From the NCBI GenBank assembly GCA_963782255.1, contig CAWAIS010000001.1, positions 4,650,001 to 4,714,000 of the forward strand: a DNA stretch of 64,000 bases, in the 5' to 3' direction. Numbering within the stretch: position 1 is the first letter of the stretch; every line of letters begins with the position of its first letter. Below are positions 34,051 to 42,822 of the stretch, piece by piece. A program made the position numbers and the translations under genes. This DNA is from Roseiarcus sp963782255 (lineage in GTDB: Bacteria; Pseudomonadota; Alphaproteobacteria; Rhizobiales; Beijerinckiaceae). The notes beneath the pieces are model-generated. The model saw only the letters and a program-made list of their open reading frames with translations, was not told the DNA's origin and ran no database searches.

Positions 34051-37000
34051 CTACGGCTGGAAGACCAGCTTGATGTCGTGGTTCCCCGAATACACAAGAA
34101 AACGGCCTGTCTCGCGCGCGCCGGGCAGGATTGCGGTTGTCTCGACCGTCAAGGCGCGAATGTGGTCGACTTCGGGGATTTGCTCGATCACGCCATAGAT
34201 GTCGGAGCGGTGCGGCTCGCGGCCGAATTGCCAGCCCTCGCCGTTTGGGCCTCCGGTCAGCGGATGCAGGAAAGCCGCCAACGCATTCTGAACCTTCGGC
34301 GCTATCGTTCCCGCGCTATCGAGAGACGCCAGGCCGATCTCCACCTGGACGTCGACGCGCAGATAGAGCGGTCCGATCACCGAGACGGTCGCTGTCACGG
34401 GGCAGGACGCCGCAATGAATTGCTGCACGCGCCGGATGAGTTCGACGCTCGGTTGCGGTCTCGGATCGGCGCTGGCCGGAACAATGATCAGGCTCACGTT
34501 GCCGAGCAGCGGCGGCATTTGGTCGAACGGATCGGCGACGAGATTGCGATTGGGCACGCAAAGCGCACGGACGACATCGGCGGAAGCCACATGCGCGAGA
34601 TCTTCGTAATCCTCCGGCGTGACGGCCCGATGGCGGTGGCGAATCTCCTTCGGAGCGCGCGCGATCAGCGACTCCATCAATTCCGCGTCGACGCCGCCCG
34701 ACGCCTCGACTGCGTTCATGACCTTGTCGACATAAGGAACCGTGGTCTTGAGTTGCACGATGCTGCCGGCCGGCCTGTTGCCGCGCACGCCGCCGCCGGT
34801 GCGGTAGGAGGTCAGCCGGATATTCGCCGAGCCGATCGGCGGGATCATGCCGTTCTGTCCATCGCCGAAGCTGACGAGGCCAGTGATGTGATCCAGCGTA
34901 TAATCGCGCGAGCGGGAATCGGAGGCGTAGAAATCCGTCACCTCTCGCCACGCGACCCAGATCTCGGAGGGCTTTCCGGCGCTGTCGGCTATCGTCACGA
35001 CGGCGCCCGGTCCCGAATTCTCGAGAATTGTTTTCAATTCGTCGCCCGTCGGCGCCTCCGGCTCACGCACCGAAAGGGTCTGACCAGCGAGGACTGGCGC
35101 GCGCGTGGTCTCGAAGCCTTGGCTCGCGCTGCCATCGCTTGAACCCAGCACTTCGCCGTTCACCGTGACGGCCTGCGTCGCCATCGTGGTGTTCAGGAGG
35201 ACGCGATCGATGCGCGGATCGGTATCGTAATCTCCGGCGTCCCACCGCACGCGCAGCCACCAGGCTTGCGCGCCGAATTCGGCATGCGCCGCGAAGTCCG
35301 GCGGCGCCAGAAACTCAACGATTCCGCTGGCGGCGAGGTTGCTTGTTTCGTCGCGGACGACGAGCCTCGCCCAGGCCTCGCCGTTCCAATATTCCCAGGT
35401 CAATTGCAGTTGCTGCGTTTGCTCGTGGTCCGCATGACAGAAGGTTTCGAACTCCGCCGAGTAGAGAAGCTGGTTTGGCGCGATCAGCTTCAGAATGCCC
35501 GCATCGCTCGACCCGAACGGCGCGCCGTCAGGGACCGTCACGCTGATCCGGAGTTCGGCCCAGTCGCCGGGAGACAAGGTGATTGCCGGCGATGCGTCGC
35601 CCAACGATCCGTCGGAATGGACGAGCGTGACCCGCGGGCTCCACTGGCTGCCGAGCACGCTCACGCGACAGGTCCAGTCGCCCGTTCCCGGATTCGTGAC
35701 GACGAAAGCGTGGGCGACATCCGTTCCGGGATCGCCGGCGCCGCGACTGACGTCTGGCGCGAGCGGAACGGTCTTCTCTCCGTATTCAAGGTCCGCGGCG
35801 CGGAAGAACATCGTTATCGTCGTGTTCGGAAATGACGTGCGGCCGATTGGCAGGACGAAGCCGAGATACAATGTCGGCCGCACATCGGCTGACGGTCGGA
35901 AGGGAGCAAACGACTGGCCGGACGCGCCGTTCAGGGCCGTGAAATCGGCGATGACGGAATCGTTCTCGGCAAGGATCGCCTCCGGCAAGGCTTGCGCGGG
36001 CGGAGGCGCCGGCCTGTCCAAGTCGTACGCGACGGTAAGGGAATGGATCGATGGCGGCTGAAAGGTCGGCAGCTCGAATCTGAACCCCGAGGGCGCCGTT
36101 CGATCGGCTATGTAATGGCCCTCCAAACCATAGTTTCCCGAACTGATCCGCACGCGGATCCAGAAGCTTTCCTTGCCGTTCACGCTGAAACGGGCGACGC
36201 CCGGCGGCAATGCGAACGTCACCTTGCCGCTGCGCGAAAATGCGTTGGTGGCGTCCGAGAATTGTCTTCCGTTCACAAGCGTTGCGACCGGGCCGTTCCG
36301 GGTCGAGGTCCCCAATTCGATCCAGGCTCCGTTCCAGACCTCCCATCGCAGCCTGAGATCCTCGGAGGGAGCGGCGGGCGGAGGAACCTGCACGTTCGAA
36401 CCGGGCGGATTTGTCACCTCGATATCGACCGTAACGGCTGCGCCTGCGTTGGAGAAAGCTTCCTCCAGCGCCAGCCAAAGCGTGTCGTTGAATCTCGGCT
36501 TTTCGCCAAAAGGGTAGAAATCCCTGCTCGGATCGATGAGGCCGCTGGCGGAGGAATACGCTTCGTCGATCAAGAGACCGCCGGCATGCAGATGAACCTG
36601 CATGCCGATCTTGCGAATGACCGGCAGCGCCCCTGCGCGAATCATGCCGCTGCGCGGAGAGGATGAGTTGGTGATCGGCGTTAGGAGCCGGCAGCGAATC
36701 CACTCCTTCGATGTTCCGCCGAAGGACAGTGTCTCAGCCGCCGGCACAGGGCCGAACTGGACGGCGCCGGACTGGCGCAGGTTCCGGGTCCCGTCCCTGA
36801 CGGCATCCGAGGGCGTGATGTCCCGCCACTCGGCGCCGGTCCACATCTCCCATTTGAGCGCGATGTCGTCGCCCGCAGAGGCGCTCAGATCGACGATCAG
36901 GGTCAGATTGGCGATGGCCGGGGAATTGAGGAATTGGCTCAGTCCCAGGTAGAGATCATGCGCGATCTGCCGATTGCCGTGGAACACGGACGTTCCCGAG

Positions 37001-37362
37001 CTCCCAACGGCGATGATCTCGCTGCTGTAATCCGCACGAAGATCCTCGTCCGGATCGCGCACGACGGACAGCGCAAGCTGCGCCGACGTCGCGACCAGTT
37101 CGTTCTCCGTCTCGTAGATGATCGGATCCTTGTCGCGGGCGCCGGGCGGAGCCGCGACCTGGGTCCCGGCGGGAACCAGGGCGTCCACGAGACTGCCCTG
37201 GGCGAGCACGAACGTCACCGGCGCCCGGGCCGGCTGCGGGGGCTGCAAAGCCGCGCCAAGCAGATCGAGGAAGGCCAGGAAGTTCTTCTGCGGCGCCTGG
37301 TTCAGCCGCTGGATGAGCACATCGGCAAACCGCGCGGTTATGCGGATCAGCGCCGCGCTCAC
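34051..37362 (-). CDS. gpJ-like baseplate wedge protein (larger)
   Basis: At least 1103 residues, the largest gene of the cluster. It has an N-terminal domain, several beta-sandwich insertions (residues about 130-700) and a C-terminal baseplate J domain (SGGVDAELMESLIARAPKEI, YEDLAHVASADVVRALCVPNRN). It forms the second wedge protein of the baseplate. The GTG at 37362 is the first canonical start in frame, but family-like coding (LGAPIDPRSATDVADQLQQL) continues upstream to about 37480. There a TTG at 37493, with AAGGAG 6 bases before it and overlapping the previous stop as TTGA, is one base out of frame. The true start is probably 37493 with one missing base. Confidence 0.85.
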   Translation of the reverse strand: MSAALIRITARFADVLIQRLNQAPQKNFLAFLDLLGAALQPPQPARAPVTFVLAQGSLVDALVPAGTQVAAPPGARDKDPIIYETENELVATSAQLALSVVRDPDEDLRADYSSEIIAVGSSGTSVFHGNRQIAHDLYLGLSQFLNSPAIANLTLIVDLSASAGDDIALKWEMWTGAEWRDITPSDAVRDGTRNLRQSGAVQFGPVPAAETLSFGGTSKEWIRCRLLTPITNSSSPRSGMIRAGALPVIRKIGMQVHLHAGGLLIDEAYSSASGLIDPSRDFYPFGEKPRFNDTLWLALEEAFSNAGAAVTVDIEVTNPPGSNVQVPPPAAPSEDLRLRWEVWNGAWIELGTSTRNGPVATLVNGRQFSDATNAFSRSGKVTFALPPGVARFSVNGKESFWIRVRISSGNYGLEGHYIADRTAPSGFRFELPTFQPPSIHSLTVAYDLDRPAPPPAQALPEAILAENDSVIADFTALNGASGQSFAPFRPSADVRPTLYLGFVLPIGRTSFPNTTITMFFRAADLEYGEKTVPLAPDVSRGAGDPGTDVAHAFVVTNPGTGDWTCRVSVLGSQWSPRVTLVHSDGSLGDASPAITLSPGDWAELRISVTVPDGAPFGSSDAGILKLIAPNQLLYSAEFETFCHADHEQTQQLQLTWEYWNGEAWARLVVRDETSNLAASGIVEFLAPPDFAAHAEFGAQAWWLRVRWDAGDYDTDPRIDRVLLNTTMATQAVTVNGEVLGSSDGSASQGFETTRAPVLAGQTLSVREPEAPTGDELKTILENSGPGAVVTIADSAGKPSEIWVAWREVTDFYASDSRSRDYTLDHITGLVSFGDGQNGMIPPIGSANIRLTSYRTGGGVRGNRPAGSIVQLKTTVPYVDKVMNAVEASGGVDAELMESLIARAPKEIRHRHRAVTPEDYEDLAHVASADVVRALCVPNRNLVADPFDQMPPLLGNVSLIIVPASADPRPQPSVELIRRVQQFIAASCPVTATVSVIGPLYLRVDVQVEIGLASLDSAGTIAPKVQNALAAFLHPLTGGPNGEGWQFGREPHRSDIYGVIEQIPEVDHIRALTVETTAILPGARETGRFLVYSGNHDIKLVFQP

Positions 37363-37489
37363 GCCCGTCGGCGCACCAGTGACCCGATCGACCTCGTTCC
37401 AGCCCGGTGCATAGACGCGCAGGAGCTGCTGCAGCTGATCCGCGACGTCGGTCGCGCTCCGCGGATCGATCGGGGCGCCGAGTTGAGAC

Positions 37490-37885
37490 TCAAGTCGCGC
37501 TCCTTTCCAGGTAGAACGGATAGACGAGGTTGAAGACGTTGTTGGTCGCCCGCACCTGGTATTCGATCTCGATGAGCAGCGTTTGCCCGTTGTCGGTCGC
37601 CGTCACCTGCACGTTGCGAACGTCGATGCGCGGCTCCTGGACCAGCAACGCCTCTCGCACCGCCTGCGCGATCTTTCCGGAGGTGGACGGGGAATTGACC
37701 TCGAACACCAGGTCGTACATGCCGCAGCCGAAATCCGGCCGCATCACGCGCTCGCCCTTGGACGTCCCGAGGATGATCCAGACGGACTGGCTCACGCTGT
37801 CCTCGTATTTCGCCGTGGCGACCGCTCCGGCGCTGTCAAACTGGACCGGAAAGGCAAGGCCGGCGCCGAGAAAGGCTTTTGTCAC
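37490..37885 (-). CDS. gp25-like baseplate protein
   Basis: 131 residues of the GPW/gp25 family (Afp9 position). The conserved centre is SVWIILGTSKGERVMRPDFGCGMYDLVFE, and a second conserved strand is IDVRNVQVTATDNGQTLLIEIEYQV. gp25 proteins nucleate sheath assembly on the baseplate. The gene ends in a TTGA overlap with the likely start of the large wedge gene and begins 12 bp after the PAAR gene. Confidence 0.92.
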   Translation of the reverse strand: MTKAFLGAGLAFPVQFDSAGAVATAKYEDSVSQSVWIILGTSKGERVMRPDFGCGMYDLVFEVNSPSTSGKIAQAVREALLVQEPRIDVRNVQVTATDNGQTLLIEIEYQVRATNNVFNLVYPFYLERSAT

Positions 37886-37897
37886 GAGATTGTCTCC

Positions 37898-38296
37898 TCA
37901 GCCGATCAGCACCGTGCCCACCGCCACGACAACGCCCACCGGCAGATCCGTAGGGTCATTGCAGGTCTCCGCCGTATCGCCGTTCCGCGCCGCCATCTTG
38001 CCGTTGATCTTGACTGTGGGGCTGCCAATCTTGATGGTCCCCTTGTTGGACGGCGGCGCCTGAAAGGCCGTTCCCGGCGGAGTTGGAATATGCGGCGGCG
38101 TATTGTCGGCCGTGCTGCCCACGGTCGCGGCGGCCATCCCCATGATGTTCACGTCGCTGCTCAGGGCGTCGTTGATGATCCCGGCGAACGGATGCGGCAG
38201 CGGGGTCGGCACAGGACCGCCGGGCGACGGTACCATCACGATATGCGTGTCGATGGCCGTGATCTTATCGCCCTTCTTCGCCGCCGGCTGTCCCAT
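37898..38296 (-). CDS. PAAR-domain spike tip protein
   Basis: 132 residues. This is a PAAR-like protein (Afp10 position) with HIVMVPSPGGPVPTPLPHPFAG in the first half and GSPTVKINGKMAARNGDTAETCND in the second, both typical of eCIS/T6SS tips that form a metal-stabilised cone on the spike. There is no C-terminal effector extension. It follows the spike gene by about 40 bp. Confidence 0.92.
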   Translation of the reverse strand: MGQPAAKKGDKITAIDTHIVMVPSPGGPVPTPLPHPFAGIINDALSSDVNIMGMAAATVGSTADNTPPHIPTPPGTAFQAPPSNKGTIKIGSPTVKINGKMAARNGDTAETCNDPTDLPVGVVVAVGTVLIG

Positions 38297-38335
38297 GTGC
38301 GCAAAGCCCCCTTCGCCGCGAACGGCCTCGTCCGC

Positions 38336-38983
38336 TCAGTTGATGTTCACCGTGGACCCCTTGACCGTCATGGTCGCGCTGGCCTCTACGTTCATGGAGC
38401 TCCCGGCCTTCAGCTTGGTGGCACCGGAGGAACTGATCTCGACCGATTGTGCGTCCAGCTTGATCGTCCCTTTGGCGGCCGACAGCGTGATGTCCTGGTC
38501 GGTCGTCACCGTGATCGTGTTCTTGGACGTGTCGATGACGATGCTGTTCTTCTGGCTCTTGTCGACGATCTCGATGGTTTCCTTGCCGTCTTCGTCATTG
38601 AGCTTCACCGTATGGCCGCTGCGCGACTTGATCATCCGGACGTTGTTTTTCCCGTCGTCGTTCGTGAGGGGCGGAGCATCCTTGCCGTTCCACATGGCGC
38701 CCAGAACGTACGGGAAGCAGGGGTCTCCATGTTCGAACGCCACCAGCACCTCGTCGTCGACTTCGGGCAGGAAAAAGAATCCGCGCTCTTTGCCGGCCAT
38801 TGGCGCGGAGATGCGGGCCCATCCGCTTTCATCGACATCGCTCAGCCAGGGAAACTTCACTTTGACTCGGCCGAGCTTCTCCGGATCCTGGTTATTGGTG
38901 ACGAGGCCGATCACCACGCCGTAAATGCGTCGGCCGCGCGACTGCTGCTCAGACGACTCGTCGAGGACGTCAAAGACACTCAT
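38336..38983 (-). CDS. Spike protein (gp5/VgrG C-terminal half)
   Basis: 215 residues. An OB-fold (GVVIGLVTNNQDPEKLGRVKVKFPWL...GWARI) is followed by the VgrG-type stem (FLPEVDDEVLVAFEHGDPCFPYVLGAMWNG) and a repetitive beta-prism (VTTDQDITLSAAKGTIKLDA). In Afp/PVC one protein (Afp8) carries both hub and spike; here the hub is a separate gene overlapping by ATGA. The trimeric spike carries the PAAR tip made by the next gene. Confidence 0.9.
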   Translation of the reverse strand: MSVFDVLDESSEQQSRGRRIYGVVIGLVTNNQDPEKLGRVKVKFPWLSDVDESGWARISAPMAGKERGFFFLPEVDDEVLVAFEHGDPCFPYVLGAMWNGKDAPPLTNDDGKNNVRMIKSRSGHTVKLNDEDGKETIEIVDKSQKNSIVIDTSKNTITVTTDQDITLSAAKGTIKLDAQSVEISSSGATKLKAGSSMNVEASATMTVKGSTVNIN

Positions 38984-40038
38984 GAGGCGTTTCTCCGCAC
39001 CGTGAACTCCGTGACATAGCCTGCCGGCGACATTCGATGGACGGCCGAGGTCACGTAGTAGCGCCCGCCGAAGCGCTGGCCCACGCCGCTGATCTCGATG
39101 ACCTTTCCGGCGCGAATGGCGGGGCTTCCCTGGGTCGAGCCTTCCCCGGTGATCAGTCCGAGCATCTGGGTGTTGAAAAGCGCTTTGGCGATTTGATCGG
39201 CTTCGGGCTGGGCGCCGACCGGCTGGTCGCTGACCACCTCGATGGCGTCTCCGAACGCGCTCTCAGCGATCGCCGCGCCGCTCGAACGGCCACCCATCGT
39301 CGAAACTTCGGCGCCGGCCTTGGAGTTGCCGAGCAGGGTCGTCTTCTCTTTGACGTTCCAGCCCTGCACCTTCACTTCCGTCGCTTGCCCCGAGACTGAA
39401 AGCCGCGGAAGAAACTGCAGAAGATCGTTGCTCATGACGAGGGTCACGACTGCGCTCTGATCGTTCGCCGTCGGCTGGAAGAACAGTGTCTTGTCGTCCA
39501 GGAGCACCTCGTAGCCAATGAGGCGGGCGCGTCCGCGAAGGAATTCCCAGTCGCTCTCGTTGGCCTGCAACACATAGTCCAGGCTGGCGCCGCTGTCGGT
39601 CGACTGCACGGTCAGGCCGGCCTCGCCTCCGATCTGGGTTGCGATGTCGCTATCCTTCTTCTGCAGGAAGGTGCGTGTTTTCCGCCCACGCAGCAGGCGA
39701 TGACGACGGTCGTAACCACGCACCTTCAGCGACGGGATTCCGCTGGTCACGAACTCCGGCTCCAGCGCCGTGATTTCGCCGGCGATCAGTCGAGTCAAGG
39801 CGTTGCCCCAGCCCATCTTGATCTCGACCGAATTGCCGATGGAGAACAGGTCGTCGTCGACCCACGGCAGGTTCTGCTCCTGCGCGTCCGAGCTCATCAT
39901 CGAGAAGACGAACATGCTCGGCAGATCGACGCTGTCGTCCACCACGACGTCGCCTACGTATCCGAGCACGGCCGCGGAAACGGGCGAGCCGTTGATAATG
40001 AGGTCGAACTGCGCCGCAAGAGGCCCTCCACTCGGCAT
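38980..40038 (-). CDS. Baseplate hub protein (gp27/VgrG N-terminal half)
   Basis: 352 residues of the phage late control D/gp27-like family. It has the typical VEIKMGWGN...LIAGEITALEPEF strand pair, YDRRHRLLRGRKTRTF and ESDWEFLRGRARLIGYEV. It forms the trimeric hub that joins tail tube to spike. Its stop overlaps the spike start (ATGA), so hub and spike are coupled in translation, which supports a 1:1 assembly. Confidence 0.9.
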   Translation of the reverse strand: MPSGGPLAAQFDLIINGSPVSAAVLGYVGDVVVDDSVDLPSMFVFSMMSSDAQEQNLPWVDDDLFSIGNSVEIKMGWGNALTRLIAGEITALEPEFVTSGIPSLKVRGYDRRHRLLRGRKTRTFLQKKDSDIATQIGGEAGLTVQSTDSGASLDYVLQANESDWEFLRGRARLIGYEVLLDDKTLFFQPTANDQSAVVTLVMSNDLLQFLPRLSVSGQATEVKVQGWNVKEKTTLLGNSKAGAEVSTMGGRSSGAAIAESAFGDAIEVVSDQPVGAQPEADQIAKALFNTQMLGLITGEGSTQGSPAIRAGKVIEISGVGQRFGGRYYVTSAVHRMSPAGYVTEFTVRRNAS

Positions 40039-40047
40039 TCGCGTTCC

Positions 40048-40731
40048 TCAGCCGCTCTTGGGAATGTTGAGCCGCAGTCCCACCGGAACCCGGCGCGGAT
40101 CATTCAGCCGGTTCGCTTCCGCAATGACGCGCCACAGGGTTGGATCGCCATAGACTTCGGCGGATATGCTGCTCAGCGTATCCCCCCGTTTAACCAGCCG
40201 CGTGGTGAATTCCGGATCGTTTTCCAGCGCGTCTTTGGTCGGATCGAGGTATTCGATAAACGTCGCCGTCAGGTTCGCGCGCACCGGCCTGCCGTCCGAC
40301 AGGAAGAGACTGAAGCTTTGGGTCAGTTGGCTGATCACCCCGGTGAACGGGAAGTCGGAGCCGGGCGGCGTCGCCCTTCCCCAGGAAACCACGCAGATCG
40401 GCGGCCGCTGCGGGTCCAGGTCGCGCACGATGCGCGTCAGCTTGGCAATCTGGTTCGTCAGATTGCGGACGTCCCTCTTCGCCTCGTTCGTCTCTTCCGT
40501 CGTATCGAAGAAGAGGTCCAGCGAAAGCGACCGGCTCTCGCCGCCGCCGAATTGCAACGGCGGCGCATTCTTCTTCCGGTCGGTCCCGCCTGCGGACTGA
40601 CTATTGGGCGTCGCCGACGTCCATGAGACCGACTTGGTGATCGAATAGGTGTTGGGGTTGAACAACGCCTCGATGGGCAGGAGATTCGACGCCGGCTCCG
40701 GCGTGATGGTCAATTTCGCCAAGGCGCTCAT
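40048..40731 (-). CDS. LysM-domain baseplate protein
   Basis: 227 residues. The N-terminal part (PIEALFNPNTYSITKSVSW, ESRSLSLDLFFDTTEE) matches the Afp7/gp53-like family. The C-terminus (about 178-225) is a LysM domain (TRLVKRGDTLSSISAEVYGDPTLWRVIAEANRLNDPRRVPVGLRLNIP). In eCIS this protein clamps the hub and the wedges. Its ATG overlaps the stop of the upstream gene (ATGA). Confidence 0.92.
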   Translation of the reverse strand: MSALAKLTITPEPASNLLPIEALFNPNTYSITKSVSWTSATPNSQSAGGTDRKKNAPPLQFGGGESRSLSLDLFFDTTEETNEAKRDVRNLTNQIAKLTRIVRDLDPQRPPICVVSWGRATPPGSDFPFTGVISQLTQSFSLFLSDGRPVRANLTATFIEYLDPTKDALENDPEFTTRLVKRGDTLSSISAEVYGDPTLWRVIAEANRLNDPRRVPVGLRLNIPKSG

Positions 40732-42008
40732 CGTGTTCTCCCGCGACGCTCGAGCTCCACCCTGAATTGGCGCGCGATGATGCGGTTGACCTCATCGGCG
40801 ATGCGCACGACGTCGAACGTCGGCCCCCTGACGGGGGTCGCATCGCTGCCCGAAGTCGGCCCGGAAACGGCGCGGCGCACGGTTCCGAGCGCGCCGGCAA
40901 CGCCGGCCGCCACAGCCGAACCTTGCGCGGTCGTCGCCGCGCCTGCGCCGTTGGCGTCTGCGTTGCGCCAGACGATGCGAGGGGATTCGTGCGGCAAAGT
41001 CGGCGCCGGGATCTCGCGCGAGATTGGTTGATGCGATCGCGCGTCAGCGACGAGCGCCATCGCGCTCGCCGTCTGCGCCGAGCCAAGCGCCAGCGACGGG
41101 GGCGGATGATCGGCCTTGCGCTGCAGAGGCAAGCCGCCGGCAAGCGGCCTCGTCGGCGCGACCGCGACGCCAACGGGCAAGGTCTCCAGCCTCGAGCCTG
41201 GCGTGGCGTCGCGCGGCGGAGACCGGCCGTCAAACCCGCGACCGCTGATTCCGGCCGCGCCGTCGCCGAGCGGCGACGCCGGCCGCAAATTGGGCGCCGC
41301 CGCGAAGCCATCAATCCGTTCCGCCACCACGGGCGACGCGGGACGATCGGCGTTGCGCGACGACGGCGCGATCGCCTGCCCCGCGGCATGAAGCTCAGTC
41401 ACGGCGGCAAGCGGGCGCAGTTCGCCGACCCGCGCGAGCGGCAGGCTCGACGCCCCGTCGAGCCTCGGCGCGAGCTTGTCCTGCCCCTGCCCGGCGAGCC
41501 CGGCCGCCGTCCCGCGCGCCGACGGCGGGTCCGTGATGTGTGCGGCTCTGCCGGCCGTTGGCGTTTCGCCCACCTCTCGTTGCAGGCGCGGCGCCGGATT
41601 GAAAGGCGCGCCGCCCCCGGCGGGCCGCTTTACCCGATACTGCGGCGCCGACAACGCGGACGGCTTCCCCGCGACTTCGCCGACTTCGCTCGCCGGGAGG
41701 CCGACCGAAGCCGCCGCCGACCCAAATTGCCCCGCCGCGACCTTCCTTTGGAGAGGCGCGTCGAGCGTCGTCCCGCTGGCGACAGGCGCGTCGACGCCGT
41801 CCGAGCCTTGATCCAGTCCGTGGCGGGCCATGAGGTCGTTCAGGAGCTCCGATCTCCTGACGAACAGGCTCGCGCGGGCCTGCAGCGCCGCCGCCTGACG
41901 CACGTCGATCATTCCGATGGGCTCTTTCGCCCTGCGCAAGAGACGGGCGGTGAGACCGCTCACCGGAAAGGCGGCGGTCGCCCCGTCTCGGTGTTCAGCG
42001 CGCCCCAT
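40728..42008 (-). CDS. Long disordered eCIS protein of unknown function
   Basis: 426 residues, mostly Ala/Pro/Arg/Gly with little predicted structure. Only the N-terminus (residues 30-60, AALQARASLFVRRSELLNDL) and the last 30 residues (VVRIADEVNRIIARQFRVELERRG) look helical. The position between the tube-5-like gene and the LysM gene corresponds to Afp6. The helical C-terminal tail may anchor it in the baseplate. It is too disordered to look like a normal tape measure. The coding start is not certain; an ATG at about 41912 (IDVRQAAAL) is possible. Confidence 0.55.
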   Translation of the reverse strand: MGRAEHRDGATAAFPVSGLTARLLRRAKEPIGMIDVRQAAALQARASLFVRRSELLNDLMARHGLDQGSDGVDAPVASGTTLDAPLQRKVAAGQFGSAAASVGLPASEVGEVAGKPSALSAPQYRVKRPAGGGAPFNPAPRLQREVGETPTAGRAAHITDPPSARGTAAGLAGQGQDKLAPRLDGASSLPLARVGELRPLAAVTELHAAGQAIAPSSRNADRPASPVVAERIDGFAAAPNLRPASPLGDGAAGISGRGFDGRSPPRDATPGSRLETLPVGVAVAPTRPLAGGLPLQRKADHPPPSLALGSAQTASAMALVADARSHQPISREIPAPTLPHESPRIVWRNADANGAGAATTAQGSAVAAGVAGALGTVRRAVSGPTSGSDATPVRGPTFDVVRIADEVNRIIARQFRVELERRGRTR

Positions 42009-42012
42009 CGTC

Positions 42013-42531
42013 TTACAATCCGGTTAGGGAGCCGGCGGCGCCGGCAATGGCTCCCAGCGCGCTGCCGAGAGCCGGTCTGCTCAACCCGCGATGCGTGAGC
42101 TCCACGCTTTCGAACGCGACGCTGGCGGCGTCGGCGCGAAAATCCGGTCCGGTATATTTCACCGGATAGGCTTCCTTGAAGTTCCAGTAGATGACCGGGA
42201 CATGCATCTTGTCGAGCAGATAGATCGTGCCATTCTTGCGATTGATGATCCCTTGGGTCACCTCCTGATGCCAGTTCCACAGGCCGTCGATCGGGGTGAT
42301 GCCGTGCTTCAGGATAAGGGGCGGATACTTCGTCGGCCCGGCGAAGCGGTGCACGTAATCGTTGAGACCTCCCTCGCGATAATCGAAGTACTCGGTCTCA
42401 ACCTCCAAGCCGGTGCATTCGGTGAAACCGCCGGTCAACAGGCCTTCGATTTCCACCAGGAAGTTGACGGCCTGATAGGGATCGAGACGCACTCCCACCA
42501 CACCGGTCAACGCCGCAAAGGCCGTGTTCAT
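42013..42531 (-). CDS. Tail tube protein, second paralogue (Afp5-like)
   Basis: 172 residues of the T4 gp19-like tube family: DPYQAVNFLVEIEGLLTGGFTECTGLEVETEYFDYREGG, KHGITPIDGLWNWHQ, ESVELTHRGL. It is longer than the main tube gene by a C-terminal Gly/Ala-rich tail, as expected of the tube initiator next to the hub (Afp5). It follows the DUF6760 frame by about 70 bp. Confidence 0.9.
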   Translation of the reverse strand: MNTAFAALTGVVGVRLDPYQAVNFLVEIEGLLTGGFTECTGLEVETEYFDYREGGLNDYVHRFAGPTKYPPLILKHGITPIDGLWNWHQEVTQGIINRKNGTIYLLDKMHVPVIYWNFKEAYPVKYTGPDFRADAASVAFESVELTHRGLSRPALGSALGAIAGAAGSLTGL

Positions 42532-42600
42532 GTTGGTCCCCCCGGATGATTGCTGCGCGAACGGCCCGCCCGGACCGCATGTGTTGCTGGAGCCGAGGCC

Positions 42601-42822
42601 TCAATAACCAGGCGGGCTCTCGTTGAAACGCTGGTTGATCTTGGCGATCTCGGCGACCCATCGCTGGCGCTCGGCATGCTCGAGCGCCAGGATCTCTTCG
42701 TGCGGCCAGTGAAAATGATAGGCAATGTACGCTACCTCCTCATAGAGCCGCTCTAAGGGGTAGCGCCGATTTCCCCCAGGTTGCTCAGCTCCACCTCGAA
42801 CTGCTGCTCGCAGTTGGGGCAT
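42601..42822 (-). CDS. DUF6760-type FHWP protein, probably reached by frameshift
   Basis: The family-like part is YPLERLYEEVAYIAYHFHWPHEEILALEHAERQRWVAEI to the stop at 42601. The only ATG in frame (42822) has no ribosome binding site and would add about 20 residues that are the shadow of the upstream zinc-ribbon-like gene; no start codon lies nearer. The family part is best made by a -1 slip at 42773-42777, giving a 176-residue fusion with the preceding protein. The FHWP motif resembles the frameshift-made extension of P2-type tail chaperones (GpE family). Confidence 0.65.
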   Translation of the reverse strand: MPQLRAAVRGGAEQPGGNRRYPLERLYEEVAYIAYHFHWPHEEILALEHAERQRWVAEIAKINQRFNESPPGY

